A stretch of 34,591 bases of DNA, from assembly GCA_010031885.1 (NCBI GenBank), contig RGYU01000008.1, positions 1-34,591 on the forward strand. Reading direction: 5' to 3'. Source of the stretch: Chlamydiota bacterium. Lineage in GTDB: Bacteria > Chlamydiota > Chlamydiia > Chlamydiales > RGXB01. Positions 1-9,400 of this stretch are shown in pieces; position 1 is the stretch's first letter, and each line of letters begins with the position of its first letter. The notes beneath the pieces were generated by a model. That model was not told the DNA's origin, did no database searches, and worked only from the letters and a program-made list of their open reading frames with translations. Both the position numbers and the translations under genes were made by a program.

Positions 1-3000
1 CCCGATAGGATCAATGGGTTAAGAACCCCTTTCAAAAAAAGATGAAGTTCTTCTCGCCTATCACAAAAAAATCCTTGGTTTTCACCCAAAAGGGTTGCGT
101 AGATTTTGAAGACAAAAAGGGCATGAGCCTTCAAGCTATCATCCCCAATATCTTTCAAATTTTCCCTAAAAATTCGGTTGACTAATTTTAAATCAACCTG
201 AGCAATATTTAGCCCGAATTGAGTTGTAAGGGTGTAAATTTCCAAGGCTTGTGAAATTTCCGAGGCCAATTCCTTTTTTTTCTCTAAAGAATCCCCTTTA
301 TCAAAAAAATGTCTCAAAGTTCTAATTGCACATGATAGATCTTTAAAGGCGTTGTCTAAGAAAAATTCATATTCTTGTTTTGCCTCAATCGCTCCTCGGT
401 ACTTATTATAGAAATCTATATCTTCTTGACTATTCTCAATGCTCTTGGATTTTAAAAATGCCTCGAGTTCACCCTTTTTGAAGATATTCCCTACACCAGA
501 CTCAATCGCATATGCAACCGTAGCCCGAATATGCTCCAAATGGTAAATCTCTACTGTAGATTCTACAAGACGTTCCCTTATTTGAAACATTCTTAAACGG
601 ATCAAGTCAATGATCTCTTTTGGGGAAAGCCCAGAGATGATTTCATCGAATCCGACCTCAAGACCGTCTTTTTTCCTTGCAATAGAGTTACCGATTAAAT
701 GCAGCCTTAGCCATGCTGTCTCGTAAAACTTTTGCTTCGAAAGAATTTTATAAAAATTTGCGAAGTAGTGTTTTACAACTTGAAATTTTGCTGTAGGAGT
801 TGAATAAGTCAGATGCGATACAATTTTTTTTGTAATACGCGTTATGTTTTGGATGTTATGTAGTTGAGAAAATTCTGCATATACCGGTAAACATCGTTCC
901 ATTTTTTCAAAAGATACCTCATCTGCCTCCCCTTGTGAAAGGAGGTATAAAAATGCGAGGTCGTCTTGAAAAATTTGCCCGGGAAAAAAAAGGGTCCCTT
1001 CGTAGCATTCGAATAACTCAATACATTTTGCGACAAGATCGGGCTGATCTAGATCCTTTTCAAGAATGAAATTTGTTAAAAGGGAGAAATCTGATTTATT
1101 TAGAGGTAAACCGTCCTTCATCAGATCCATAAGATCAAGACTCCAGTCGCACATTTCCTTTTTATGAATGATATGGATTAATAGCTTCATAGAGCTGTAA
1201 GATGCCCGTTCGCTCTTGATACCCAAAAGTTTCATCTCGCTTACTAGCCATCCGATGCGCGAGGATTTCAATAACCCTAAATCCCCATCGAAATTTTGAA
1301 GAATGATTCTTTCAAAATCGAAGGATTTGCCATTTCTTTCGATCAACATGGCCAAATCAATCCTCTCAACCAGGGAAAATTGCTCGATGAGCTTGTCGTC
1401 TAAAACCCTAGATAGGGTTGCATTTATAATTTGGGGATGAATGGCTGGAACGGATGTTGATGCTGTTAAGATGAGATAAAGCCATTTTGCCCCGACCCGG
1501 CAAAGTTCAGGGTCATTCATACAAAAATGGACGAGCTTTTCAAAGGTCTTTGGGTCTAAAAATTGATGAAAAAAAGTATCTATATTTTTTTTCCCAAAAA
1601 AACTTTCCAAAAGAGGCAAAGTCTGTCTTGTTATTAAAAAGCTCTCTTTTTCAAATAAATTCTTAAAAATTCTAGAGCGCAATTCAATATTGGTGATTTT
1701 CCCAATATTTTCCTCCAGATATCCCTCAATTACTGGTCTATTTAAGACTTTTTTCTCAAATGAATCAGCATTTGACGAAATAAGAGATTGAATCCACGAA
1801 AGTAAAAGTGCCGAAAATTTTATGCTTTTGGGATTTTGAGACAATATGCAGACCTCAATTAGGGAAAATAAAAAAGGCTCATCCACTAAAGCTGTCGTTT
1901 GAATGATGGCTATAAGCTCCTCAAGATCCTCTAGTCTTGGCTGTTTTTGAAGTGCTTTGAGAATGCTTAAGGTTATTCGAGGGCTTTTATTGAGTAACGA
2001 TACCCCCTCTTTTTTTAGAATTGCTATTCCCTCGCAAAGTTCAAGACCATCGCAATTCATCTCTAACATCTCAAATAGCTTTGGACTTGAAAACTTTTTC
2101 TTCAGCTTTTCAACCACAGCAAAGGGCAATTTTAGACCGCGTGCTTTCTCTATTAAGTTAAACGTAAACAGTTCAAGATCTTTTTCTTTACTTTTCGCTG
2201 TTAAAATAAGCTCTAAAGTTCTTTTATAATAATCGAGCTCAGAGGAACCAAATTCTAAAAACAGGGGAAAATAATCAGACTGGAAGCCATTCACGCCTAC
2301 AACTTCTGTTAAAAGACAAAAAATAGCGTCTAAGTCAGAAAGTCTAGAGGGATCTGTTTTGAGAAAATAAAGGCATGCAAAAACGTACTGCTCTTTAAGT
2401 AAAACAGAACCCGAAAACCCCGTCTTTAGGCTTTTTGACCAAAGAACCTCATTTTTAAATCGGTCCGCTAAAATTCCTAAAAGGGGTAACAACTGTTTTT
2501 CATTCAACGTCTTGACCCAGTTGTCTAATAATTCAACCCTTTTTGGGTGGACATATAAAGAGGGAGCTAAATTAAAAAACCTTGAGACACTTAGCGCGTA
2601 ATCCCCCGTTTTTGGATGAGGTAATTTTAGCTCATTAAGGAGGCAATAAATAGCCCTTTCCCTATAGACTAATGGAATCTTTTCCTCGATAAAATTTAAA
2701 AAAGATTTTAACTCTTTTTCAAAGCACAAAAAAACGGAAAGCTCTATCAGCCCGGGCAAGTTTTTTTCTAACCCCTGACAAAAGATCTCAATAATGGATT
2801 CTTCCAAAACCCTAAGATCAGATGACGGGATAAAGCTTAAAATGGATACTGCTTCCAAGGGAGCAATTTCACATGGGCCGTATGCAATCTTCAAAAAAGC
2901 TTTAGCAGAGCGAAACAAAACAGGATCACTTGCGTTTATTTCTTGAACGGGTAGAGGGCTGGATGGTGTTCTTTGATGTAAAACAAGGATTAGCTTGTAA

Positions 3001-4952
3001 AAAAGGGACTTTTCTTCCAGCGAGACGGTCAGAGAATGGAGCTGATTGAAATACTCAAAAGCTTGAGGATGATTTTCGTAGGCAAAAGATAACCAGCTAA
3101 TTAATTTTTGTGAATATTCTTTTTTTATGAAAAGAGCTTTAGCCTTTTCTATGTTTAAAGAGAGATTGACAATTTGAATGCGGTCTTGAGCCTTATAGGA
3201 GAGATGCTTTAACAGGTCGTTTTGTTTGATCCAATCCAAAAAGAAAAGCTTGTTTTCTACATAAACTGCATCATCCTCAATCCAGTTTGATGCTGTCGAA
3301 AAAAAAGACAAGGGGTACATAGACAACATTTCACTGAGCGCTTCAGATCCATATAATTTTGAAAATATCTCCACGAGTTTAAAAAAATCGATCCGTTTTT
3401 CAGGATTAAGATAGTAGGATCTGAAAAAAAGTCTTTTCTGGTCTAAAAAATCATGTACATCAAAAAAAGAAAGAAACTCTATGATTTTATCAGGTTTATA
3501 GTTTCTTTTAGCAATAACTTTTGGGAATACCTCGACAAAGATATCTCTGGTCAGCCCCCTTTTTTCCCACGCGTCAAATAAAAAACCAAGGGGATCTTCG
3601 ATGGCAAATCGACGGGCATTTAAAGGGGCTAAAAATTGATGGATCTTTCGACTCATTTCTTGATGATTTTGGGACTTAGTTATAATGGCAGGAAAAAACC
3701 GTCGACAAAGATCATCAAGAATCATTTCTCGGCTTAAGCAGGGCTCCGGAGACATCCAAAACCAGTTCTGCAAAATATCAAAACAGGAAAAGGGGTCTAA
3801 TGGCAACGTAGTGACAGCATCTAACAGACAATCTGACAATACTTTGGGTAAAAAATAGTGCTTTTTTTCAATTTGAAGATGGTGTCCGAATACTTTGAGA
3901 TCTTTTGACCTCGTAAAAAAAAGACCGGTTACAAGCGAGAGCAACTCCTGATATGGATCCCAAAAGGCTTCCTGGGCAACCTGTCCCATATGTTCATCCA
4001 ATACCTTCTCAATTCCCAACCTTAAGGGGTTTTTTAACTCTAAAGGGATCTGTTCCGATACGCTCAAAGCATTTAAAAGGTTGAGTTGATAGACCCGTCC
4101 ATTTTCAACCGAGAGATGGTTTTGACAAAAAAACCGAAATAGCTCAAAAAATCTAGGGTTTATTTGAAAAGAAAGTTTAATTTCTACTAAAGAGCGTTGG
4201 ATAAGGGCATATTCAACGATGAAACCTTCAGAAAATTTTTGAAAAACCCTAAAATGGAAATTATGCGCGGAATCGGGTCTAGTCAAAATGAGCTTTTTAT
4301 GAAAAACAGCATCGAGCGAAGAATCGAAATCTTTATGAACCGCTCCAGGTATGGTTTCAATTTTTGATCTAGCAAGATCTTCCCAGCAAATCCTTATTCC
4401 TATGCTGTCGTGATCAAATAAATTAGAGCGACACCCTTTTCTTAATATTTTTATGTCTAAATTTCCCAGAGAAAGGGTGAGATGAGCAGTATTGGATTTG
4501 TAAAAATAGGATTCCCAGATTTTTTGTCTAGGATCAATGTGCCAAAACCGACGCCCTCTGCCCGGTAACCAAGTTTGAACCAAACAAATCAGTCTATCTT
4601 TCAATAATTCAAATTTTTCATCCTGGCACGCATCAATTTCAACGCAAAAATCTAAATCCCCATACACTCCGTTACCAGCAATGACCCAGGAGGCCGCCCC
4701 ACCGATCAAATAGACCTTATCGGCCGGAAAAATTTGAGCTAAACAGGGTGCAAGATCATCAAACAGTTTGCTGATTGAAGGGAGGTGGTCTTTTGAGTCC
4801 TCTGATACCCTCAATTCAAGTTGATATTGTCCTAAATCTACAAGTCTTGATATTTGAGTATGGTTCAAAAACAAAGAGCGTTTGTGAGAAACTTTCAAAG
4901 GCGCTAGCTCTACTGAAAGCGCTGAATTTGCCGAGACTGTTGGTTGTGTCAT
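1..4952 (-). CDS. Giant protein with N-terminal TENT5/FAM46-like nucleotidyltransferase domain and long helical region (3' end outside window)
   Basis: The frame is open from an ATG at 4952 to the left edge, so at least 1650 residues are encoded and the C-terminus lies outside the window. Residues about 75-250 look like a polymerase-beta-type nucleotidyltransferase. GG is at 84-85 within a GGAASWVI motif, GDLDF supplies D99 and D101, and LDIK supplies a third Asp, D166. LFDHDS follows at 178-183, then FRVFQKFSEGF at 234-244. This order, and the spacing of GGAAS / DLD / LDIK / FDHDS, resembles the animal TENT5 (FAM46) poly(A) polymerases. The remainder is hydrophobic-rich, Lys/Glu/Leu-rich helical sequence, probably a solenoid, with no recognised domain. 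It is paralogous to the genes at 6478-12252 and 13366-17022 and divergent from the kinase-like gene at 5133. No strong Shine-Dalgarno is seen, but a good promoter lies 24 bases upstream. No signal peptide is seen. The catalytic fold is well supported; substrate and cellular target are unknown. Confidence 0.75.
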   Translation of the reverse strand, partial: MTQPTVSANSALSVELAPLKVSHKRSLFLNHTQISRLVDLGQYQLELRVSEDSKDHLPSISKLFDDLAPCLAQIFPADKVYLIGGAASWVIAGNGVYGDLDFCVEIDACQDEKFELLKDRLICLVQTWLPGRGRRFWHIDPRQKIWESYFYKSNTAHLTLSLGNLDIKILRKGCRSNLFDHDSIGIRICWEDLARSKIETIPGAVHKDFDSSLDAVFHKKLILTRPDSAHNFHFRVFQKFSEGFIVEYALIQRSLVEIKLSFQINPRFFELFRFFCQNHLSVENGRVYQLNLLNALSVSEQIPLELKNPLRLGIEKVLDEHMGQVAQEAFWDPYQELLSLVTGLFFTRSKDLKVFGHHLQIEKKHYFLPKVLSDCLLDAVTTLPLDPFSCFDILQNWFWMSPEPCLSREMILDDLCRRFFPAIITKSQNHQEMSRKIHQFLAPLNARRFAIEDPLGFLFDAWEKRGLTRDIFVEVFPKVIAKRNYKPDKIIEFLSFFDVHDFLDQKRLFFRSYYLNPEKRIDFFKLVEIFSKLYGSEALSEMLSMYPLSFFSTASNWIEDDAVYVENKLFFLDWIKQNDLLKHLSYKAQDRIQIVNLSLNIEKAKALFIKKEYSQKLISWLSFAYENHPQAFEYFNQLHSLTVSLEEKSLFYKLILVLHQRTPSSPLPVQEINASDPVLFRSAKAFLKIAYGPCEIAPLEAVSILSFIPSSDLRVLEESIIEIFCQGLEKNLPGLIELSVFLCFEKELKSFLNFIEEKIPLVYRERAIYCLLNELKLPHPKTGDYALSVSRFFNLAPSLYVHPKRVELLDNWVKTLNEKQLLPLLGILADRFKNEVLWSKSLKTGFSGSVLLKEQYVFACLYFLKTDPSRLSDLDAIFCLLTEVVGVNGFQSDYFPLFLEFGSSELDYYKRTLELILTAKSKEKDLELFTFNLIEKARGLKLPFAVVEKLKKKFSSPKLFEMLEMNCDGLELCEGIAILKKEGVSLLNKSPRITLSILKALQKQPRLEDLEELIAIIQTTALVDEPFLFSLIEVCILSQNPKSIKFSALLLSWIQSLISSNADSFEKKVLNRPVIEGYLEENIGKITNIELRSRIFKNLFEKESFLITRQTLPLLESFFGKKNIDTFFHQFLDPKTFEKLVHFCMNDPELCRVGAKWLYLILTASTSVPAIHPQIINATLSRVLDDKLIEQFSLVERIDLAMLIERNGKSFDFERIILQNFDGDLGLLKSSRIGWLVSEMKLLGIKSERASYSSMKLLIHIIHKKEMCDWSLDLMDLMKDGLPLNKSDFSLLTNFILEKDLDQPDLVAKCIELFECYEGTLFFPGQIFQDDLAFLYLLSQGEADEVSFEKMERCLPVYAEFSQLHNIQNITRITKKIVSHLTYSTPTAKFQVVKHYFANFYKILSKQKFYETAWLRLHLIGNSIARKKDGLEVGFDEIISGLSPKEIIDLIRLRMFQIRERLVESTVEIYHLEHIRATVAYAIESGVGNIFKKGELEAFLKSKSIENSQEDIDFYNKYRGAIEAKQEYEFFLDNAFKDLSCAIRTLRHFFDKGDSLEKKKELASEISQALEIYTLTTQFGLNIAQVDLKLVNRIFRENLKDIGDDSLKAHALFVFKIYATLLGENQGFFCDRREELHLFLKGVLNPLILS

Positions 4953-4975
4953 GCTGGAAAAAAATTTACGCGTGC

Positions 4976-5004
4976 ATCATAACAAATTGCCCAAATACGT
5001 TCAA
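4976..5004 (-). promoter_or_regulatory. Sigma-70-type promoter for the giant gene ending at 4952
   Basis: On the minus strand TTGAAC (4999-5004) and TATGAT (4976-4981) are separated by exactly 17 bases. The predicted transcription start falls near 4969, giving a 5' leader of about 17 bases before the ATG at 4952. Matches to consensus are 4/6 and 5/6. The position agrees with the chosen start codon. Confidence 0.55.
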
Positions 5005-5026
5005 ATTTTTGTATTAAATTTTAATA

Positions 5027-5058
5027 AATGATTGATTTTGATATCAAATTGAGTCATT
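5027..5058. promoter_or_regulatory. Imperfect 32-bp inverted repeat between divergent genes, possible operator
   Basis: A perfect 12-bp palindrome, TTTGATATCAAA (5037-5048), is flanked symmetrically by AATGA (5027-5031) and TCATT (5054-5058). About 13 of 16 base pairs are symmetric. It lies between the divergent promoters of the giant nucleotidyltransferase gene and the kinase-like gene, where a shared regulator could act. The region is very AT-rich, so chance symmetry is possible. Confidence 0.3.
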
Positions 5059-5075
5059 GAATTTGAAAAAAAAAC

Positions 5076-5105
5076 TTGAATATGTTAACTTACAATTTAC
5101 ATATT
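5076..5105 (+). promoter_or_regulatory. Weak candidate promoter for the kinase-like gene at 5133
   Basis: TTGAAT (5076-5081) and CATATT (5100-5105) are separated by 18 bases, each matching consensus at four of six positions. Transcription would start near 5112, keeping the GGGGAG ribosome-binding site at 5122-5127 inside a short leader. This is only a suggestion in AT-rich sequence. Confidence 0.25.
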
Positions 5106-5132
5106 CTTTATCTTATACTGTGGGGAGATTCA

Positions 5133-6431
5133 ATGACTCTTTCGTTTTCTGATATTTTTTTCGCAAATTTTCAAAAAAAAACCTATTGCTATCTTGATGA
5201 GCCTTTACATGAATGGATTGAAGCTTTTGATCAAAAACAACATCACCCTGAAATTACCGATCAAATAACGCGACTGTTTTGTGAGTCTGAGGTCTCAAAA
5301 ATACTAGAATCCCCCATTGCATACGATGAAGATACCATCCAAGAAAATGTTCGAATCTTAGAAAAAAAGGGGTTTCGCTGTCTATCAAGACGTCAAAATC
5401 GTCACCATAAGAATGTTCCCCACTACTCGGCTTTCGAGCATCCGTCGCTTGATGGATGGGTGATCAAGCCCTGCGGCAAGAGGGTTCCGGACTCTACTTT
5501 TGTATTCGGGCCAACTAACCAGTTCATGGAGATGGCCTACTTTAGTGACGATGACAGTCTTTATCGAATTCCGATGCGCCAAATAATCCAGAAAATAGCC
5601 AAATCGGAAAACATACCGGTTATTTTACCCCAAAAATATTATGTAAAAATCCCTTTTTCTAATAATGAAGACCCAAAAAAATCCTATTTTATTATCGCAA
5701 AAAAAATTGACATTCTCGGAGCCGATGAATCGATTCGTGCCATCAAAGAAATGTCTTCCTCACAGCAGAGTACCCTTGCTTTTCAGATCTGTCGTTTGAT
5801 CCAATCTACCGGATTTTTAGACGCCTCAATGGCCAATATCCGTCTAACTAGAGATGGTAACTTAGCAATAATCGATACGGAACCGGCCGGATTTTTACGA
5901 CAAAGCGGTACCGCCCCACTTTTACCGTGGATGCGGTATGGCCACCACGGGACGCTGGAAAAAAGTGGCCGGATTGGACTTCATCGACTGCGAAATGAAT
6001 TCACTGCTGGGTCACGAGCAAGACAATTAGGTGTCAAATTCGACGATGCGCTTCCGGGACTTGAAGCATTTAAAGAGATGTGCGATGAAATAATCCTAAA
6101 AGACGAGACGCTAAAACCTACCCTTTTAAGCAAGACTATTTCTGTATTTAGCCTAGGATTGTTTCCTTTAATTTGGGCAATTCAAAGTTTTATAAAGTCA
6201 ATTTTGTTAAACTGGCTCTACAATAAGCATGAACTAATACAGCAGAAATACCAGGAAAGGTCCATTTATTACAGCCATTTAAATTATTCTATTCAAAAAG
6301 AAAAAGAAAAAAAATACAGACGAAAAACAAACCTTATTCTGCGCTTGATCCACATGTTGCAAGATGGTGTACCAAAATTGCCGACGAAAAGCAAAGAATC
6401 ATCTAAAGACCAAAGGTTGGTCGAATGCTAA
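5133..6431 (+). CDS. Kinase-fold-like protein with C-terminal membrane segment and basic coiled tail
   Basis: I chose the ATG at 5133 (432 residues) because GGGGAG sits 5 bases upstream; an upstream TTG at 5076 has no such site. The core looks like a divergent kinase or aminoglycoside-phosphotransferase fold. A possible ATP-binding Lys lies in GWVIKPC (K112). A helix and a strand at 145-175 are followed by a hinge-like FIIAKKIDI. A catalytic-loop-like segment has D230 and N235 (LDASMANIRLT), and 13 residues later comes IIDTEPAG with a metal-binding Asp at D248. Residues about 335-362 form a hydrophobic, probably membrane-spanning segment. The last 70 residues are a charged, Lys-rich helix. 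A shorter, degenerate paralogue is at 12471-13379. Both are divergently paired with giant nucleotidyltransferase genes. The kinase assignment is inferred from motif order only, and the substrate is unknown. Confidence 0.65.
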   Translation: MTLSFSDIFFANFQKKTYCYLDEPLHEWIEAFDQKQHHPEITDQITRLFCESEVSKILESPIAYDEDTIQENVRILEKKGFRCLSRRQNRHHKNVPHYSAFEHPSLDGWVIKPCGKRVPDSTFVFGPTNQFMEMAYFSDDDSLYRIPMRQIIQKIAKSENIPVILPQKYYVKIPFSNNEDPKKSYFIIAKKIDILGADESIRAIKEMSSSQQSTLAFQICRLIQSTGFLDASMANIRLTRDGNLAIIDTEPAGFLRQSGTAPLLPWMRYGHHGTLEKSGRIGLHRLRNEFTAGSRARQLGVKFDDALPGLEAFKEMCDEIILKDETLKPTLLSKTISVFSLGLFPLIWAIQSFIKSILLNWLYNKHELIQQKYQERSIYYSHLNYSIQKEKEKKYRRKTNLILRLIHMLQDGVPKLPTKSKESSKDQRLVEC

Positions 6432-6477
6432 GACATTATATTTTTGTTGCCCCACCAAAAGAATATCCTCATCTATT

Positions 6478-9400
6478 TTAGCTGCAAAACTTTTTTAATA
6501 ACTTAAGTTCCTCTAAATCTTGCCGCTGAAATTTATAGCCAGTTCGGCCCAAATAACGAAAACACTCTAAAAATATTCTGCAAATATCCTGAAGATCCCT
6601 AGCAGTATTAGCGTCTAAACTTAGTCCCTGGTTTAAACGAGTCACCATTCCAACAACCGTTCTTCTTTTGTACAGGTAAAATACTTTCAGTAAGGATCGT
6701 ATCTCTTCTATTTGAAGTTCCGTTTGACATAAAGTCCTAATCATTTCCCTGTTAGCGCGCTCAATGTCTATCATCTGGAATGATGGAAAATTTCGTATAG
6801 AGTTAGCTACAAAAAATGTTAATTTTTGAACCCAACGATTGACTGTCTGTGCTACTTCATCCTCGGTCAGGTAAGCCCCTTCTAATGTTTTTTTGGGGTT
6901 CAAGACAATCTTGTGGCATCGAATAAAGGGTTTGATGATAGATTCCAAAAGATAGACTTTATCAAAAGAGGGATCTAAGAACAAAAGGTATTGATCCATA
7001 AGAAGACTCAACTCGTATAAAATTGAGGAGGATCCCTGAGAAACTTCTATTGCATGTTCATTTTTAAAAATCAGCTCAAAATAGGTTTGATAAAGCATTT
7101 GTTTTTGAACTGAATTTTCTGAAACGTTGAGACCCAAAAGCTCCAAAAATTCGTCACTTCTAAGCTTTCTACCTATCGTGTTAAGGACAAGCATATTCGA
7201 TTGGACCTTTTTCATGGTAAAATCCTCCTCATTGTATGTGAGGCGCGATTGGAATTTCTCAATAAAACTTAAAAAAATGGTCATTCTCAGTTCTATGGGA
7301 ACTGTCAATAAATTTTCGATAAGTAACCTTTCAAAACTAGGTAAGTTTATAGCGTCTAAAAGGGTGTATTCCATACCTCGAGGGGCTAAATGCTGTTGCA
7401 TTGCAACCAGGCTCGGATCGTCGGGGGCGATTTTTAAAAGAGTTTGAATCCATTTTCGTTTTGTTTCATCCCCGTCATTAAATCCGTATCCGGGTTCCAA
7501 AATTATTACCGTATCTTTAAAAATTGACCAAAACTCAGCTATCTCAGTTTTAAGATGCTCTAAATCCTCTCTGATTGTGACCTCCATCAGTACCAAAGCA
7601 AGATCAATAAAAATCTTTAACTCATCTTTTTGAATAAAATGGGTGTATTCGGGCATGTTTGTTATGATGAAATGCAGTTCTGCAAAGTTTTTCCGATCAT
7701 ATTCTTTTCTTTCGAAAGCTTCTTTCAGACCTTTAACCAAAGGGGGTATCAAGCTACGGAGCATAAGAGCATCATTTTCCTCTTTGCTCTGGTCTTTAAA
7801 GAATCTATAACTCAGATGGAGAAGAATCTGAAGATTAACCATATTTTTAGATGGCTGAAAAAGGGGAAGTGCTGGTTCTTCTATTAAGTGTTTGATGCCA
7901 CCACAAAAAGAACCTACGTGTTGTAACCCAGGTAAAATTTGCATAATGATATTTTCAAGATAATCGAGAAATTTGTTGCTTAGATTACTTGCTACGCTAT
8001 GGTTTTCTAAAGACAACTTGTGTAAAGCACCCGAAGTTTGAAGAGCTAAAAATTTTACCGCCCCTAACTTCATAAGTAAAAAATCATTGAGTTCCTTCAT
8101 TAGCGGATTGCTGATCTGATCGTTTTTAAAAGGAACACTCGCCAGTCTTTGGAGCATGTCCCAAATTTTGAAAGTCATCTCCAGCCGGCATTCGATTTGG
8201 TTTTTTTTCAAAAAATCTTGAAGTAACAGGTCCAAAGCATTTTTTCTATCTAGATCTTCTTTTTTAAGATTTTCCCCTTTATCAATAAAAAATTGGATCT
8301 CTCTAGTAAGATCCACAAATGCAACCTCAATTGAGTCCGGAGCAAACAGGTCAATATAATCGGCTACTTGGAATTGATCGATCCCGTGATAAAAATCTTT
8401 TTTCCAGAAAAATTGAATGATCTCTTTTGCCGATTGGACACCAGGTGCCTGTTGACCTTTCTCTTTTGCCTCCTCCATAGCCCAACAAATAGAGCGCAAA
8501 TTATGGGATTTGATGATCTGAGTTTCCAAACACTCACTCGTTTGGCAAATCCCCAAAGATTGAGCCTGATTGGTTTTAGATTGTATATTCCAAAAATTTG
8601 ACGAAACATGGGTTTCAAAATTCGGGATTTTTATCAATAAGTGAAGCGTCTGTAATGTAATCAGGTGCTCCTCAAAATGAAAGCCCATCCTTAGTAGCAA
8701 CAATAAATAGGATGTAGGGATAACAGTGGCCTCTTTAGCCTTATCCATCAATATTTTAGCATGGCTTACTTCTAAAGGATATGAGGGTAACATCAAGCAA
8801 AGATTGGGGAAAATAGTTCTGTCAAAATCTTGACGCTCAAATGCAAACAAAACGAATTTAAGATAAATTTCCTGGATTTGCGGATGATTTTGGAGCAAAA
8901 GATCAACAGCATCTTTATTCATCTTGTAATCTTCCCAGGTAATATGCGATGCAAAACCCCAGTCTTCACCCATCAACTCTATAAAAACCCCATTTTTTGC
9001 ACCGAGGATAAAAAGATCTTTTTTGAGATCAAAAGAGAGTTTATAAGCTTGAGAACTTTCTATTAAAGCCGTAAGAATCTCTTTAGAGCATTGACTTTGT
9101 TTGATGAGATCAGCAATTTTATTCACCTCTAAACGCCCCTTAATAATTCGAAAAAGCAACAAGGGGTTTACTAAGGAATGATCTAGTTTCATCAATTCAA
9201 TGAGTTCTTTTGAGCTGATACACTCAAGAAGAGAATCCTGGGGTCGCTGCACTAACAGTTGAAATCGGAGCGGCTCGTAGAGGTGTTTTTTTGTTTTTAT
9301 TGTTGAAATGATTTCCTCAAAATATCGAAAAAGACGGGGATCCATTTCTGTAATCAGTCCAGTATTTTGTAGCAAGCTCAAGACGATATTTTCTAAAAAA

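Noticed and set aside
842-1036. Minus-strand open frame of 64 codons
   Set aside because: It lies in another frame inside the long partial giant gene, whose own frame stays open across this region.
4775-5017. Plus-strand open frame of 80 codons
   Set aside because: It is mostly antisense to the 5' end of the giant nucleotidyltransferase gene, and the product has no recognisable features.
5076-5132. TTG start extending the kinase-like protein by 19 residues
   Set aside because: It has no ribosome-binding site and would place the start inside the candidate promoter; the ATG at 5133 has GGGGAG.
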